Source: Algoriphagus resistens (GTDB taxonomy: Bacteria; Bacteroidota; Bacteroidia; Cytophagales; Cyclobacteriaceae). From it: DNA of 64,000 bases. The stretch spans positions 62,001 to 126,000 of the forward strand of contig NZ_LMXN01000012.1 of NCBI RefSeq assembly GCF_001442615.1. Direction: 5' to 3'. Shown here in pieces: positions 1-7,847 of this stretch. Position numbers and translations under genes: made by a program. The number at the start of each line of letters is the position of its first letter. Positions within the stretch are counted from its first letter, which is position 1. The notes under the pieces were generated by a model. That model worked only from the letters and a program-made list of their open reading frames with translations. It had not been told where the DNA came from and made no database searches.

Positions 1-423
1 CGAAAGCGTATGATTGATATTCGGTGTGGAAATCACAGCTCTTCCACCTGGCTTCAATACACGATAGATTTCCTCCAAAAACAAGCGGTCATTGGGAATA
101 TGCTCAATCACCTGAAAACTTACCACCGTATCAAATGAATTATCCGCTATCCCCTTAAATGGCGGAAATACAGCTTGCTGAAACCCAACTTTTGGAAACC
201 TGATTTTCAGACCATCTATTACTTCCTGAATTTTGTCCAACCCCAAATAACTTTCTGCCAAAGGCAAGAGCGTCTCCACTCCACGTCCTTCCCCACAGCC
301 TAGTTCCAGCAATTTGCCAGAAATCCATGGTTGAGCAGCAATGTATGCTTTCAATAAGCGTTGATGAATAGGATTGTCACTGACCAACTTGTCAGAAGCG
401 ATTTCCGTTGTATAGGTAGCCAT
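1..423 (-). CDS. SAM-dependent methyltransferase, class I (3' part outside window)
   Basis: The minus strand is open from an ATG at 423 to the left edge, giving 141 residues of a protein whose C-terminus is cut off. The translation has the class I methyltransferase pattern: motif I LLELGCGEGRGVETL (SAM-binding glycine loop), an acidic residue at the end of strand 2 (YLGLDKI), the post-motif SFDTVVSFQVIEHIPND and the motif LKPGGRAVIST. This is the Methyltransf_11/UbiE-like layout. The substrate cannot be read from the sequence. It diverges from the GWxTD gene; a CAAAAGTA on the plus strand at 444-451 reads TACTTTTG on the minus strand, a possible -7 box for this gene, but I see no well-spaced -33 box. 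Confidence 0.85.
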   Translation of the reverse strand, partial: MATYTTEIASDKLVSDNPIHQRLLKAYIAAQPWISGKLLELGCGEGRGVETLLPLAESYLGLDKIQEVIDGLKIRFPKVGFQQAVFPPFKGIADNSFDTVVSFQVIEHIPNDRLFLEEIYRVLKPGGRAVISTPNINHTLS

Positions 424-484
424 ACAAAAATTTACTATTTTGGCAAAAGTAAGGTTAATTTCCCAAACCCGAGACCAACACCCG

Positions 485-1720
485 ATGAACTGTAAAACAA
501 GCCGACTCCTGATTTTTTTGATCCTCTTGGCAGGTACTAGTTTACCAACCTTAGCACAGAAAACCTTAAGCAGTTTAAATCAGACACTTCGTTATTCCAG
601 ATACTCCAGGCTTTCCCTAAAGATCATCCCGATCAAGGAATCTGAGACGAGTTATAAACTTCAGCTTTTAGTAGAAAAAATAGAAGATAATCCGCAATTC
701 AATGCATTTAGTTTTACCTATTCTATTTTGAATAGCTACGATGAAGAGATTTTATCAGACAATACTAACCTATTGACTTCAGACGATTTGAAGTATGATA
801 CAGATCGGCATTGGGTATTTGAAAAATCCATAGAAATCCCAGCTGGAACTGAGACTGCCATCGCACTATTTACAGCTTTAGATACGCGGCAAGCCGACGA
901 GTATTACTATTCCACTGACATCAAAAGCAGTTTTGTATTTGATATTCCTGATTTCGGTGCCTATTACGCCAATAATGTTGGGTTCGACCAAAACTACCTG
1001 AATGCCGGGGAATCATTGCTTTTCAAATCCAACAACGACCCTACCCTGCACGGTTTTTACTACCCTATCAGCTTGGAAGTACCTTATCCACCTATGGAGA
1101 CGAAGCCTGCAGCGGTTCCCAGAGAGCTACAAGTGATCGATGAAGGGGATTTCTTGGAAAATGTTCCCAAGGCCTTCGATCAAATCGGCTACTATTTCAT
1201 CCAAAGTGATACCTCTGCCAGTGCCGGACTTGTATTGAAAACAACGCATGAAGCATTCCCAAAGGTGAAAGATTGGGATGAAATGGTCGATATGGTCACT
1301 TATATTTCCACGCGCAAGGAGCATGAAGCCCTACTGGCTGCAGAAGACAAAAAGAAAGCTTTGGACGCTTATTGGATAGGATTGACCAGAAATCCTGATA
1401 CAGCGAAAGAGCTTATCCGAGAATATTTTCGCCAGATAGAATTTGCCAATATATTATTCACAGACTTCAAAGAAGGCTGGAAAACGGATAAAGGAATGGT
1501 CTATATCGTAATGGGTCCACCACAGGAAGTCAACTTTTATTTGGACAGGGAAGTGTGGAGTTATGGGGGAACTAATGAGAGTTCAAGAATTCGCTTTACC
1601 TTTGCGCGGGTTAAAAACATACTTAGCCCACACTATTATACCTTGAATCGCTCTCGTGCTTATCAGCCGGTTTGGTTCAAAAATATATCCATATGGAGAA
1701 GCGGAAAGATGGCTTTTTGA
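485..1720 (+). CDS. GWxTD domain-containing exported protein
   Basis: A 411-residue protein from the ATG at 485. An upstream in-frame ATG at 440 exists, but the start at 485 puts a clean signal peptide (MNCKTSRLLIFLILLAGTSLPTLAQ) at the N-terminus. The C-terminal part carries the motif that names the family, GWKTDKGMVYIVMGPPQEV, at about residues 331-349, followed by EVWSYGG. GWxTD proteins are exported proteins of Bacteroidota and Acidobacteriota with no settled function. The gene overlaps the next one (rlmB) by 28 bases in another frame, so the two are probably co-transcribed and translationally linked. Assignment to the family is firm; the role is unknown. Confidence 0.85.
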   Translation: MNCKTSRLLIFLILLAGTSLPTLAQKTLSSLNQTLRYSRYSRLSLKIIPIKESETSYKLQLLVEKIEDNPQFNAFSFTYSILNSYDEEILSDNTNLLTSDDLKYDTDRHWVFEKSIEIPAGTETAIALFTALDTRQADEYYYSTDIKSSFVFDIPDFGAYYANNVGFDQNYLNAGESLLFKSNNDPTLHGFYYPISLEVPYPPMETKPAAVPRELQVIDEGDFLENVPKAFDQIGYYFIQSDTSASAGLVLKTTHEAFPKVKDWDEMVDMVTYISTRKEHEALLAAEDKKKALDAYWIGLTRNPDTAKELIREYFRQIEFANILFTDFKEGWKTDKGMVYIVMGPPQEVNFYLDREVWSYGGTNESSRIRFTFARVKNILSPHYYTLNRSRAYQPVWFKNISIWRSGKMAF

Positions 1721-2466
1721 TTGAAAAAGGCGAACATGAAAAAGATTTTATTTTTGGCACCAGAGCAGTCATGGAATCTATCCATGCCGGCAAGGACATT
1801 GACAAGGTGTTGGTACAAAAGGAAATCAACAATGACCTAATCAAGGAATTGCTAAAGCTTTGCAAAGCTGAAAAAATCCCGGTCGTCCGTGTCCCTGATG
1901 CGAAGCTCAACAGAATCACGCGTAAAAATCATCAGGGTGTAGTCGCCCAGATGTCGTCTATAGAATATGCGTCTTTGGATCATGTGATCGAAAGTTGCTT
2001 TAATGTAGGCAAAGCTCCTTTGATAGTGATTCTAGATAGAATTACTGACGTAAGGAATTTTGGAGCCATCGCCAGAACCGCAGAATGCGCAGGGGTGGAT
2101 GCCATTGTGATTCCTGAAAAAGGCAGCGCGCAGATTAACTCTGACGCGATCAAGACCTCAGTAGGCGCATTGAATTTTCTTCCAGTGGTGCGATCCAGAA
2201 ACCTTTTTTATACCTGCAGGGATCTTCAGAAATCGGGTTTGGTATTGGTGGCTATCACTGAGAAAACAGACAAAACTATGTACGAAACGGATTTCTCCGT
2301 CCCTGTAGCCTTGGTGATGGGCTCCGAAGAAGACGGCATCTCCACTGAACTGATGGGGATCGTGGATGAAAAAGTGAAAATCCCAATGGCAGGAAGAATA
2401 GAAAGTTTGAATGTCTCCGTATCGGCAGGAGTAGCTATTTACGAAGCTATCAGGCAACGGAAATAA
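1693..2466 (+). CDS. rlmB: 23S rRNA (guanosine-2'-O)-methyltransferase RlmB (TrmH/SpoU family)
   Basis: A 257-residue SPOUT methyltransferase that 2'-O-methylates a guanosine in 23S rRNA (position 2251 in E. coli). The N-terminal substrate-binding domain begins FIFGTRAVMESI. The three knot motifs are present: NFGAIARTAECAGVDA near residue 122 (motif 1, catalytic Asn and Arg), LVMGSEEDGIS near 208 (motif 2) and IPMAGRIESLNVSVSAGVAIYEA near 231-253 (motif 3). An earlier ATG at 1672 would add seven residues; 1693 fits the family better. The start lies inside the end of the GWxTD gene. A hairpin with a T-run follows the stop. RlmB and TrmH-like paralogues are hard to separate without alignment, but the N-terminal domain favours RlmB. 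Confidence 0.88.
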   Translation: MEKRKDGFLIEKGEHEKDFIFGTRAVMESIHAGKDIDKVLVQKEINNDLIKELLKLCKAEKIPVVRVPDAKLNRITRKNHQGVVAQMSSIEYASLDHVIESCFNVGKAPLIVILDRITDVRNFGAIARTAECAGVDAIVIPEKGSAQINSDAIKTSVGALNFLPVVRSRNLFYTCRDLQKSGLVLVAITEKTDKTMYETDFSVPVALVMGSEEDGISTELMGIVDEKVKIPMAGRIESLNVSVSAGVAIYEAIRQRK

Positions 2467-2480
2467 CTAAGCTTAAAGAT

Positions 2481-2510
2481 AAAAAAAACAGCTCAAGGGC
2501 TGTTTTTTTA
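2481..2510 (+). terminator. rho-independent terminator after rlmB
   Basis: Stem ACAGC/GCTGT extended by a T-G pair around a CAAG loop, with an A-run before it and seven T after it. It lies between rlmB and the convergent TonB receptor gene, so it can work in both directions. Confidence 0.8.
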
Positions 2511-2527
2511 TCTATTTTTCGGAAAGG

Positions 2528-5074
2528 TCAAAATCCGAGCTGCATGGTCAATCCATAGGTTACCGGATCTCCCAAAACCCCAGCATATTGTCCCGCACTT
2601 CCTGAAGCTAGTAATAGCTGCTCGAAATAATCCTGATTTAGGATATTTCTTGCCCATAACATCACAGAAAATCCCTCTTTTGCCCTCACTCCTATTCTTG
2701 CATTTACCAAAGCATAGCCGTCAACCACAAGGTATTTTGATGGAGTGGGACTGGAAGAAAAGGAAGATCTGAAGAATAGATCACCTGCAATAAAAAAATC
2801 AGACTCCTTGCCTACAAAGCTTCCTGGCCGGGTCAGCTCAGAGCCCAGGCTTCCAGACCACTTAGATACTCCAGGCAAAGTCTGCCCGGAAATATCCTTG
2901 AAGGTACGCTCTCCCCCGGTCTCTTCAATGGGAACCGGAGCATTCGGAAATGAAACATAAATCCCATCTGTATAAGAAACAGATGAATTCAGACTCCAGA
3001 ACGGAGTAAATGGAATACTTCCTTCCAGCTCCACTCCCTGAACTCTGACCTTCTCTGCGTTTGCCAAATATCCTCGATTAGTACCCAGCTGAGTGTTTTG
3101 CACCAACGTTTGGTAATCTTTAATTTCTGTTAGATAAAGTGTCAAATTCAATGTAGCCCCTTTTATCGGTTGCGATTTGATACCAGTTTCGAGGTGTCTG
3201 ACATACTCGGGTTTGATCTCTGCAAGAGATAAAATCGGCACTCCATTCTCTGTAGGTAAGCCTCCCAGATTTATTCCCACAGGTTTATAACTGTTGGAAA
3301 AAGTCAAAAAGCCCATTAAGTTTTCCAGTGGAAAAAATGAAAGGGTAGCCTGCCCCGATAAATTCTGATTACCTACGTTCACATCAAATTTCTGGGCAGT
3401 GTATACGGAGGCTTTTAATGCCAAAAGCTCAGTATCCTCAGTTTCCAATCCTCCGTAAGTCTGACGATCGAAGCTTACATCCTTATTGTCATAGTTATAC
3501 CTCAGCCCGGTAAGCAAGTGCCATTTTTTAGTGATTTCCCAATCCAGCTGACCAAACACTGCCGTGCTCTGAGATTCCAAAGAAGATGTAGTCCTGATTC
3601 CATAGCCATCAAAAAGCCCCGGCGTTGCCCAGAGCCCACTCTGTGTTCGCTGAGAAAATCTCCATTGCGCATCCCCCGACTCCTCGGTATGATATGGATC
3701 AGTATCCAAAGTCTGCCCCAGAAAATATAGCCCGATAACTCCCGATAATTTCTTGGAGAGCTCTCCCGCATAACGGAATTCCTGTGACCATTGTCTATGT
3801 ATTGAAGGGGCCTGAGAGAGGCTCAACACGGAAAGGCCTGTAAAATCCCTATCATTGGAGGGCCCCCATTTCCAATATCGCCAGGCAGAAGTAGCCGTTA
3901 AGGTACCAGAAGCCAATTGGTAATCAATGTCTAGAGAAACCCCTCCCAGATCATTTTTGGATCTCCAAGGGGTATCATGATCGATTTTCCGCTCAAATGC
4001 ATCTTCAGAGGGAAGGCGGTAGTTCAAATCGGCGATGATGGAAGAGAACTTTCTAAAGTCAGGATATTGAGTATCCGCTACACCTGCTATCACCTGTGCA
4101 TATCCGTCTGGCCTCTGGAAACTGGCATCTGCTGACAAAACTATCTCCCACTTACTCGTCGGAACAAACAACAATTTCCCCCGGAAGCCCAAATTGTTCA
4201 TATCATTAATAAATTTTCCGGTACTAACGTTCTCCAGCGTCCCATTTCTCTGTGTACCTATCAATGAAACTCTTCCTGCTATTTTATCACTTAAAGGACC
4301 TGTCAACGTTGTTTTTGCCTGTATATAGCCCAGATTCCCGAATCCGACTTCCACTTTACCGGAAGGCGTAAATTCCGGCAATCCTGTGGTAATATTAAAA
4401 GCTCCAGAGGTGGTGTTCTTTCCAAAAAGAGTTCCTTGAGGACCTCTAAGCACCTCTATTCGCTCCAGATCAATGAAATTCAAAGTAGTCGCTGCAGGCC
4501 TGGCATAGTATACCCCATCCACGTAAAAGCCTACTCCAGGGTCGATGCCATCATTTGTTAAGCCAAAAGTGGATCCAAACCCTCGAATATTCAATGTGGT
4601 ATTTCGTGGATTGGAAGAATAAAGCTGGACACTTGGAATGAGTTCTTTGATACGCTCCACATTGAATGCGCCGGCCTGCTCTGCTTTTATCCCACCAATC
4701 ACCGTAAAAGGAATTGGAACTTTCTGAATTTCCTCAGACCTCCGGCGAGCTGTGATCAAAACCTCGGCGAGTTGTCCATCTTCTTCCAGCGTGATAGTTA
4801 AAGGCTGATCTGGAGGAGTCGTCAATGTGATCAATAACGACTTAAAGGTGACATAACTAACCGTCAGTTCAACCGGGAAATCAGAAGGAACCTCCAGCGT
4901 AAAGTTTCCTGTGGCATCGGCGATCGCAAAAAGCCCTGATTTGGACAACACTATACTGGCTCCGGGGAGAGGCTGGTTCATACGATCATTTACTGTGCCC
5001 TGGATTTTAATCTGTGCGAAAGCCGTCTGAGCACCCCAAACCATTAGAAGAAGAAAGATAAAAGCCTGTCTCAT
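2528..5074 (-). CDS. TonB-dependent outer-membrane receptor with carboxypeptidase-regulatory-like N-terminal domain
   Basis: An 848-residue outer-membrane transporter. Residues 1-20 are a signal peptide ending AFA. Residues 22-105 form a CarboxypepD_reg-like beta-sandwich (IQGTVNDRMNQPLPGASIVL). A plug domain follows (TARRRSEEIQKVPIPFTVIGG, then VLRGPQGTLFGKNTTSGAFN), and the rest is the beta-barrel, ending in the aromatic-rich GLTMQLGF. The plug wording (EEIQKVPI, YVDGVYYARP) is like that of siderophore or small-molecule receptors rather than SusC, and no SusD gene is next to it. The substrate is unknown. A promoter and a palindrome lie directly upstream, and a divergent Rrf2 regulator gene starts 207 bases away. 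Confidence 0.9.
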   Translation of the reverse strand: MRQAFIFLLLMVWGAQTAFAQIKIQGTVNDRMNQPLPGASIVLSKSGLFAIADATGNFTLEVPSDFPVELTVSYVTFKSLLITLTTPPDQPLTITLEEDGQLAEVLITARRRSEEIQKVPIPFTVIGGIKAEQAGAFNVERIKELIPSVQLYSSNPRNTTLNIRGFGSTFGLTNDGIDPGVGFYVDGVYYARPAATTLNFIDLERIEVLRGPQGTLFGKNTTSGAFNITTGLPEFTPSGKVEVGFGNLGYIQAKTTLTGPLSDKIAGRVSLIGTQRNGTLENVSTGKFINDMNNLGFRGKLLFVPTSKWEIVLSADASFQRPDGYAQVIAGVADTQYPDFRKFSSIIADLNYRLPSEDAFERKIDHDTPWRSKNDLGGVSLDIDYQLASGTLTATSAWRYWKWGPSNDRDFTGLSVLSLSQAPSIHRQWSQEFRYAGELSKKLSGVIGLYFLGQTLDTDPYHTEESGDAQWRFSQRTQSGLWATPGLFDGYGIRTTSSLESQSTAVFGQLDWEITKKWHLLTGLRYNYDNKDVSFDRQTYGGLETEDTELLALKASVYTAQKFDVNVGNQNLSGQATLSFFPLENLMGFLTFSNSYKPVGINLGGLPTENGVPILSLAEIKPEYVRHLETGIKSQPIKGATLNLTLYLTEIKDYQTLVQNTQLGTNRGYLANAEKVRVQGVELEGSIPFTPFWSLNSSVSYTDGIYVSFPNAPVPIEETGGERTFKDISGQTLPGVSKWSGSLGSELTRPGSFVGKESDFFIAGDLFFRSSFSSSPTPSKYLVVDGYALVNARIGVRAKEGFSVMLWARNILNQDYFEQLLLASGSAGQYAGVLGDPVTYGLTMQLGF

Positions 5075-5109
5075 TGTTAGAAATCATTAAACATATTATT
5101 CATACCTGT

Positions 5110-5126
5110 TTGATATGATATATCAA
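5110..5126. promoter_or_regulatory. Perfect palindrome at the TonB receptor promoter (candidate Rrf2 operator)
   Basis: TTGATAT-gat-ATATCAA is a perfect 7-base inverted repeat with a 3-base spacer. It sits immediately downstream of the minus-strand -7 box, where the transcription start should be, an ideal place for a repressor. A related imperfect palindrome (TTGATAG/CTATC half-sites) lies at 5165-5178. Binding by the adjacent Rrf2 protein is inferred from position only. Confidence 0.5.
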
Positions 5127-5155
5127 CAAAGGTATTTTTATTTTTTGATTTTCAA
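5127..5155 (-). promoter_or_regulatory. Bacteroidota-type promoter for the TonB receptor
   Basis: On the minus strand TTG (plus 5153-5155) is followed after 18 bases by TACCTTTG (plus 5127-5134), matching the Bacteroidota -33/-7 consensus TTG-N19-TAnnTTTG. The receptor start codon is about 50 bases downstream. Confidence 0.6.
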
Positions 5156-5281
5156 CCCATAAAAGATAGTTCTATCAAATTTATTTTTCGCTAAATCGTC
5201 TTCCCCTGCTTTCATCAAGAATAGATATCCTCTCTGGGGCAGAATATTTTAGTAATTTGCGCCAAAGATTAAAAGTCTAGC

Positions 5282-5695
5282 ATGCTATCCAAAAGAGCCA
5301 AATACGCCATTAAAACAATTCTTTTTTTGAAGGACCGACCGGAAGGAAAACCAATCTCTGCAAAGGTGATTTCGGAAAATGAAAATATTCCGTACAAATT
5401 TTTGGAAAACATTCTACGAGAGCTAAGAACCCACCGACTCATAAAAAGCATCAGAGGGTCAGAGGGAGGTTATGTTCTGGCCAAAGACCCGAGTGAAATT
5501 TCTATTGCTCAAATCATGCGGATCGTAGATGGTCCAATTGCCTTAATACCATGTATTTCAGAGAAATTCTATGAAGCCTGCGCGGAATGTGAAGACGAAC
5601 AAACATGTAGGATACGAAAAATGTTTGCTGAAGTAAGAGCCGAAATGGTTCCTATATTGGAGCGGCCTATTACTGCAATGGACAAGGAAGCCTAA
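5282..5695 (+). CDS. Rrf2-family transcriptional regulator with four C-terminal cysteines
   Basis: A 137-residue Rrf2/IscR-type regulator. The N-terminal winged helix is typical (MLSKRAKYAIKTILFL, then IPYKFLENILRELR and IRGSEGGYVLA). Cysteines at residues 91, 100, 103 and 109 lie in the loop that binds an Fe-S cluster in IscR, NsrR and RirA, so a redox or iron-linked cluster sensor is likely; the spacing is not exactly that of IscR. The gene is divergent from a TonB receptor, with two palindromes between them, which suggests it controls that receptor and itself. The signal sensed is not readable from the sequence. It converges with the mannose-1-phosphate guanylyltransferase gene, with only eight bases between stops. 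Confidence 0.88.
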   Translation: MLSKRAKYAIKTILFLKDRPEGKPISAKVISENENIPYKFLENILRELRTHRLIKSIRGSEGGYVLAKDPSEISIAQIMRIVDGPIALIPCISEKFYEACAECEDEQTCRIRKMFAEVRAEMVPILERPITAMDKEA

Positions 5696-5703
5696 AAGCA
5701 CGT

Positions 5704-6774
5704 TTAAATAAAGCCTTCGCCCTTCTTTTTTGCATTTGAAACAAACTCACGGAATTTCTTCTCGGCGTCTAACTTGCAGATTAAAAGCACATTGTCAGTC
5801 TCATTGACAAGATAGTTTTCGAGTCCCTGTACGACCACCAGTTTATCCCCATCTACTTTTATATAACTGTTTTTAGTGTCGTATAAAATCGCGTTTGCCT
5901 CCACCACATTGTTATTTTCCTCTTTGTCTCTTAGATCATATAGACTATGCCAAGACCCGAGATCTGACCAACCGAAATCACCTAGGATCACGTACACCTG
6001 GTTCGATTTTTCCATGACTCCATAATCAATCGATATATTTTTCACCTGAGTATAAGCGCTGGAAACAAATGCTGCTTCTCCATCCGTCCCATAGATGTTT
6101 TTCCCTTCCTCAAACACTTCTGCCATATCTGGCATGTGTTCTTCAAAAGCTTCAATAAGACTTTCCGATTTCCAGACAAACATGCCCGAATTCCAGACAA
6201 AATCCCCGCTTTCCAAAAATGTCTTTGCAAGTTTTGAATTCGGCTTTTCGATAAAAGTCTTAACACGAAAAGCGTGAGTTTCAGGTTTTTCGATGTATTG
6301 TATATAGCCATATCCTGTTTCTGGCCGATTTGGTTTAATGCCCAGCGTAACCAATTTACCCTCACCCGCAGCTTCCACAGCCTTCTTAAGTGTGCGCGTG
6401 AACTTTTTCTCCTGCAGGATCAGATGGTCTGCGGGAGTGACGATGATAGTTGCATCTGGGTTTATGGAATGAATCCTATATGTAGCATAAGCTATACATG
6501 GCGCGGTGTTTTTGCGCATCGGCTCAGAAAGGATCTGATGATCCTTCAACTCCGGCAATTGCTCTTTGACTAGTGCCAGGTATTTTCTATAGGTGATGAC
6601 AACAAACTGATCAGGATCGGCAATTTCAGTAAACCGGTCAAAAGTCATCTGCAAGAGTGAGCGCCCAGTGCCCAGAATATCCAAAAATTGCTTCGGGCGC
6701 TTTCTACGACTATATGGCCAAAATCTGGAACCAATTCCGCCAGCCATTATTAAAATATAGGGTTTACTGTGCAT
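5704..6774 (-). CDS. manC: Mannose-1-phosphate guanylyltransferase
   Basis: A 356-residue nucleotidyltransferase that makes GDP-mannose from mannose-1-phosphate and GTP, for surface polysaccharide and glycan synthesis. The N-terminal signature is clear: ILIMAGGIGSRFWPYSR followed by RPKQFLDI. Further family motifs are VTPADHLI, GIKPNRPETGYGYI, FIEKPN, WNSGMFVW and FGWSDLGSW. It lacks the C-terminal phosphomannose-isomerase-type cupin of bifunctional ManC/AlgA (about 470 residues) and is therefore the short, monofunctional form. It follows the arabinose-5-phosphate isomerase gene by eight bases and is likely co-transcribed with it. Confidence 0.9.
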   Translation of the reverse strand: MHSKPYILIMAGGIGSRFWPYSRRKRPKQFLDILGTGRSLLQMTFDRFTEIADPDQFVVITYRKYLALVKEQLPELKDHQILSEPMRKNTAPCIAYATYRIHSINPDATIIVTPADHLILQEKKFTRTLKKAVEAAGEGKLVTLGIKPNRPETGYGYIQYIEKPETHAFRVKTFIEKPNSKLAKTFLESGDFVWNSGMFVWKSESLIEAFEEHMPDMAEVFEEGKNIYGTDGEAAFVSSAYTQVKNISIDYGVMEKSNQVYVILGDFGWSDLGSWHSLYDLRDKEENNNVVEANAILYDTKNSYIKVDGDKLVVVQGLENYLVNETDNVLLICKLDAEKKFREFVSNAKKKGEGFI

Positions 6775-6782
6775 GCTAATAG

Positions 6783-7751
6783 TTAAACAATTCCTTCCTT
6801 CATCAATTCATGAATATGCACAAAACCAGCGATTTTTTCTCCATTCATAGCCACAAGTTGAGTGATATTATGATTTTTCATCATATTCAGCGCACGAATG
6901 GCATATTCTTGTGTTGAAATGGATTTGGGGTTGACTGTCATGATATCTGAAGCCTTAAGCTTCTGAATATCAAGCGATTTTTGAAGCATTCTTCGCAAAT
7001 CCCCATCTGTTATTATTCCTTTTAAATTTCCTTTGCTATCCACTACGGATGTAGCACCTAATCTTTTCCCTGATATTTCAAGAATAACCTCAGCCAATCC
7101 AGCATCTTCCGAAACAATCGGAATTTCATTTCCGCCCAAAACATCCCCTACTCTAAGGTATAACTGCTTGCCTAACGATCCTCCTGGGTGATATTTGGCA
7201 AAATCCTCAGAAGTAAAGCCTCTTGCTTCAAGCAAACAAACCGCCAATGCGTCGCCCAAAGCCAAATGCGCCGTGGTACTTGTAGTTGGTGCCAGATTGT
7301 TGGGACATGCTTCCTCTCCGATAGTTGCGTTTAAAACATAATCCGAATGCTCGGCCAGAAAGCTCTTGGTGTTGCTAACTAAGGCAACAAGCTTGGAGCC
7401 AAGCCTTTTGAGCAAGGGCACCAGCACTTTAATCTCCGGAGTATTGCCACTTTTGGAAATACATATGACAAGGTCATCCTCCAAAATCATCCCCAGATCG
7501 CCGTGGATGGCATCTGCGGCATGCATAAAAAGCGCTGGGGTTCCCGTGGAATTCAACGTTGCAACTATCTTAGTAGCGATGATTGCACTCTTTCCTACTC
7601 CAGTGACAACCACCCTGCCTTTTGAACCCAAAATGTGCGCTACACAGGCTTCAAAATCACCATCCAAAAAATCAACAAGATTTAACACAGCCTGAGCCTC
7701 GTTTTGCAATACTCTAGTGGCTGTTTTTCTAATATTTTTAGCTAAATTCAA
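6783..7751 (-). CDS. kdsD: D-arabinose-5-phosphate isomerase, KpsF/GutQ family
   Basis: A 322-residue protein with a SIS sugar-isomerase domain (about residues 30-175; VVVTGVGKSAIIATKIVATLNSTGTPALFMHAADAIHGD and ISKSGNTPEI) followed by two CBS domains (about 205-320). This is the KpsF/GutQ/KdsD architecture. The enzyme converts ribulose-5-phosphate to arabinose-5-phosphate, the precursor of Kdo in lipopolysaccharide. The motif KYHPGGSLGK before the CBS pair is also characteristic. It pairs with the GDP-mannose gene downstream, so this two-gene unit supplies sugars for the envelope. Confidence 0.9.
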   Translation of the reverse strand: MNLAKNIRKTATRVLQNEAQAVLNLVDFLDGDFEACVAHILGSKGRVVVTGVGKSAIIATKIVATLNSTGTPALFMHAADAIHGDLGMILEDDLVICISKSGNTPEIKVLVPLLKRLGSKLVALVSNTKSFLAEHSDYVLNATIGEEACPNNLAPTTSTTAHLALGDALAVCLLEARGFTSEDFAKYHPGGSLGKQLYLRVGDVLGGNEIPIVSEDAGLAEVILEISGKRLGATSVVDSKGNLKGIITDGDLRRMLQKSLDIQKLKASDIMTVNPKSISTQEYAIRALNMMKNHNITQLVAMNGEKIAGFVHIHELMKEGIV

Positions 7752-7770
7752 TTTTACCTGTGTTTATAAC

Positions 7771-7778
7771 TAATTTTG
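7771..7778 (+). promoter_or_regulatory. Possible -7 box for recQ
   Basis: TAATTTTG matches TAnnTTTG and lies about 70 bases before the recQ start. No convincing -33 TTG is seen at the right distance, so this is weak. Confidence 0.3.
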
Positions 7779-7847
7779 AACCTGGGTATAAATGTAATAA
7801 ATCATTCCTGTTTACAGGCTTTAGTCACCCTTTAAGCCCCTTAACAA

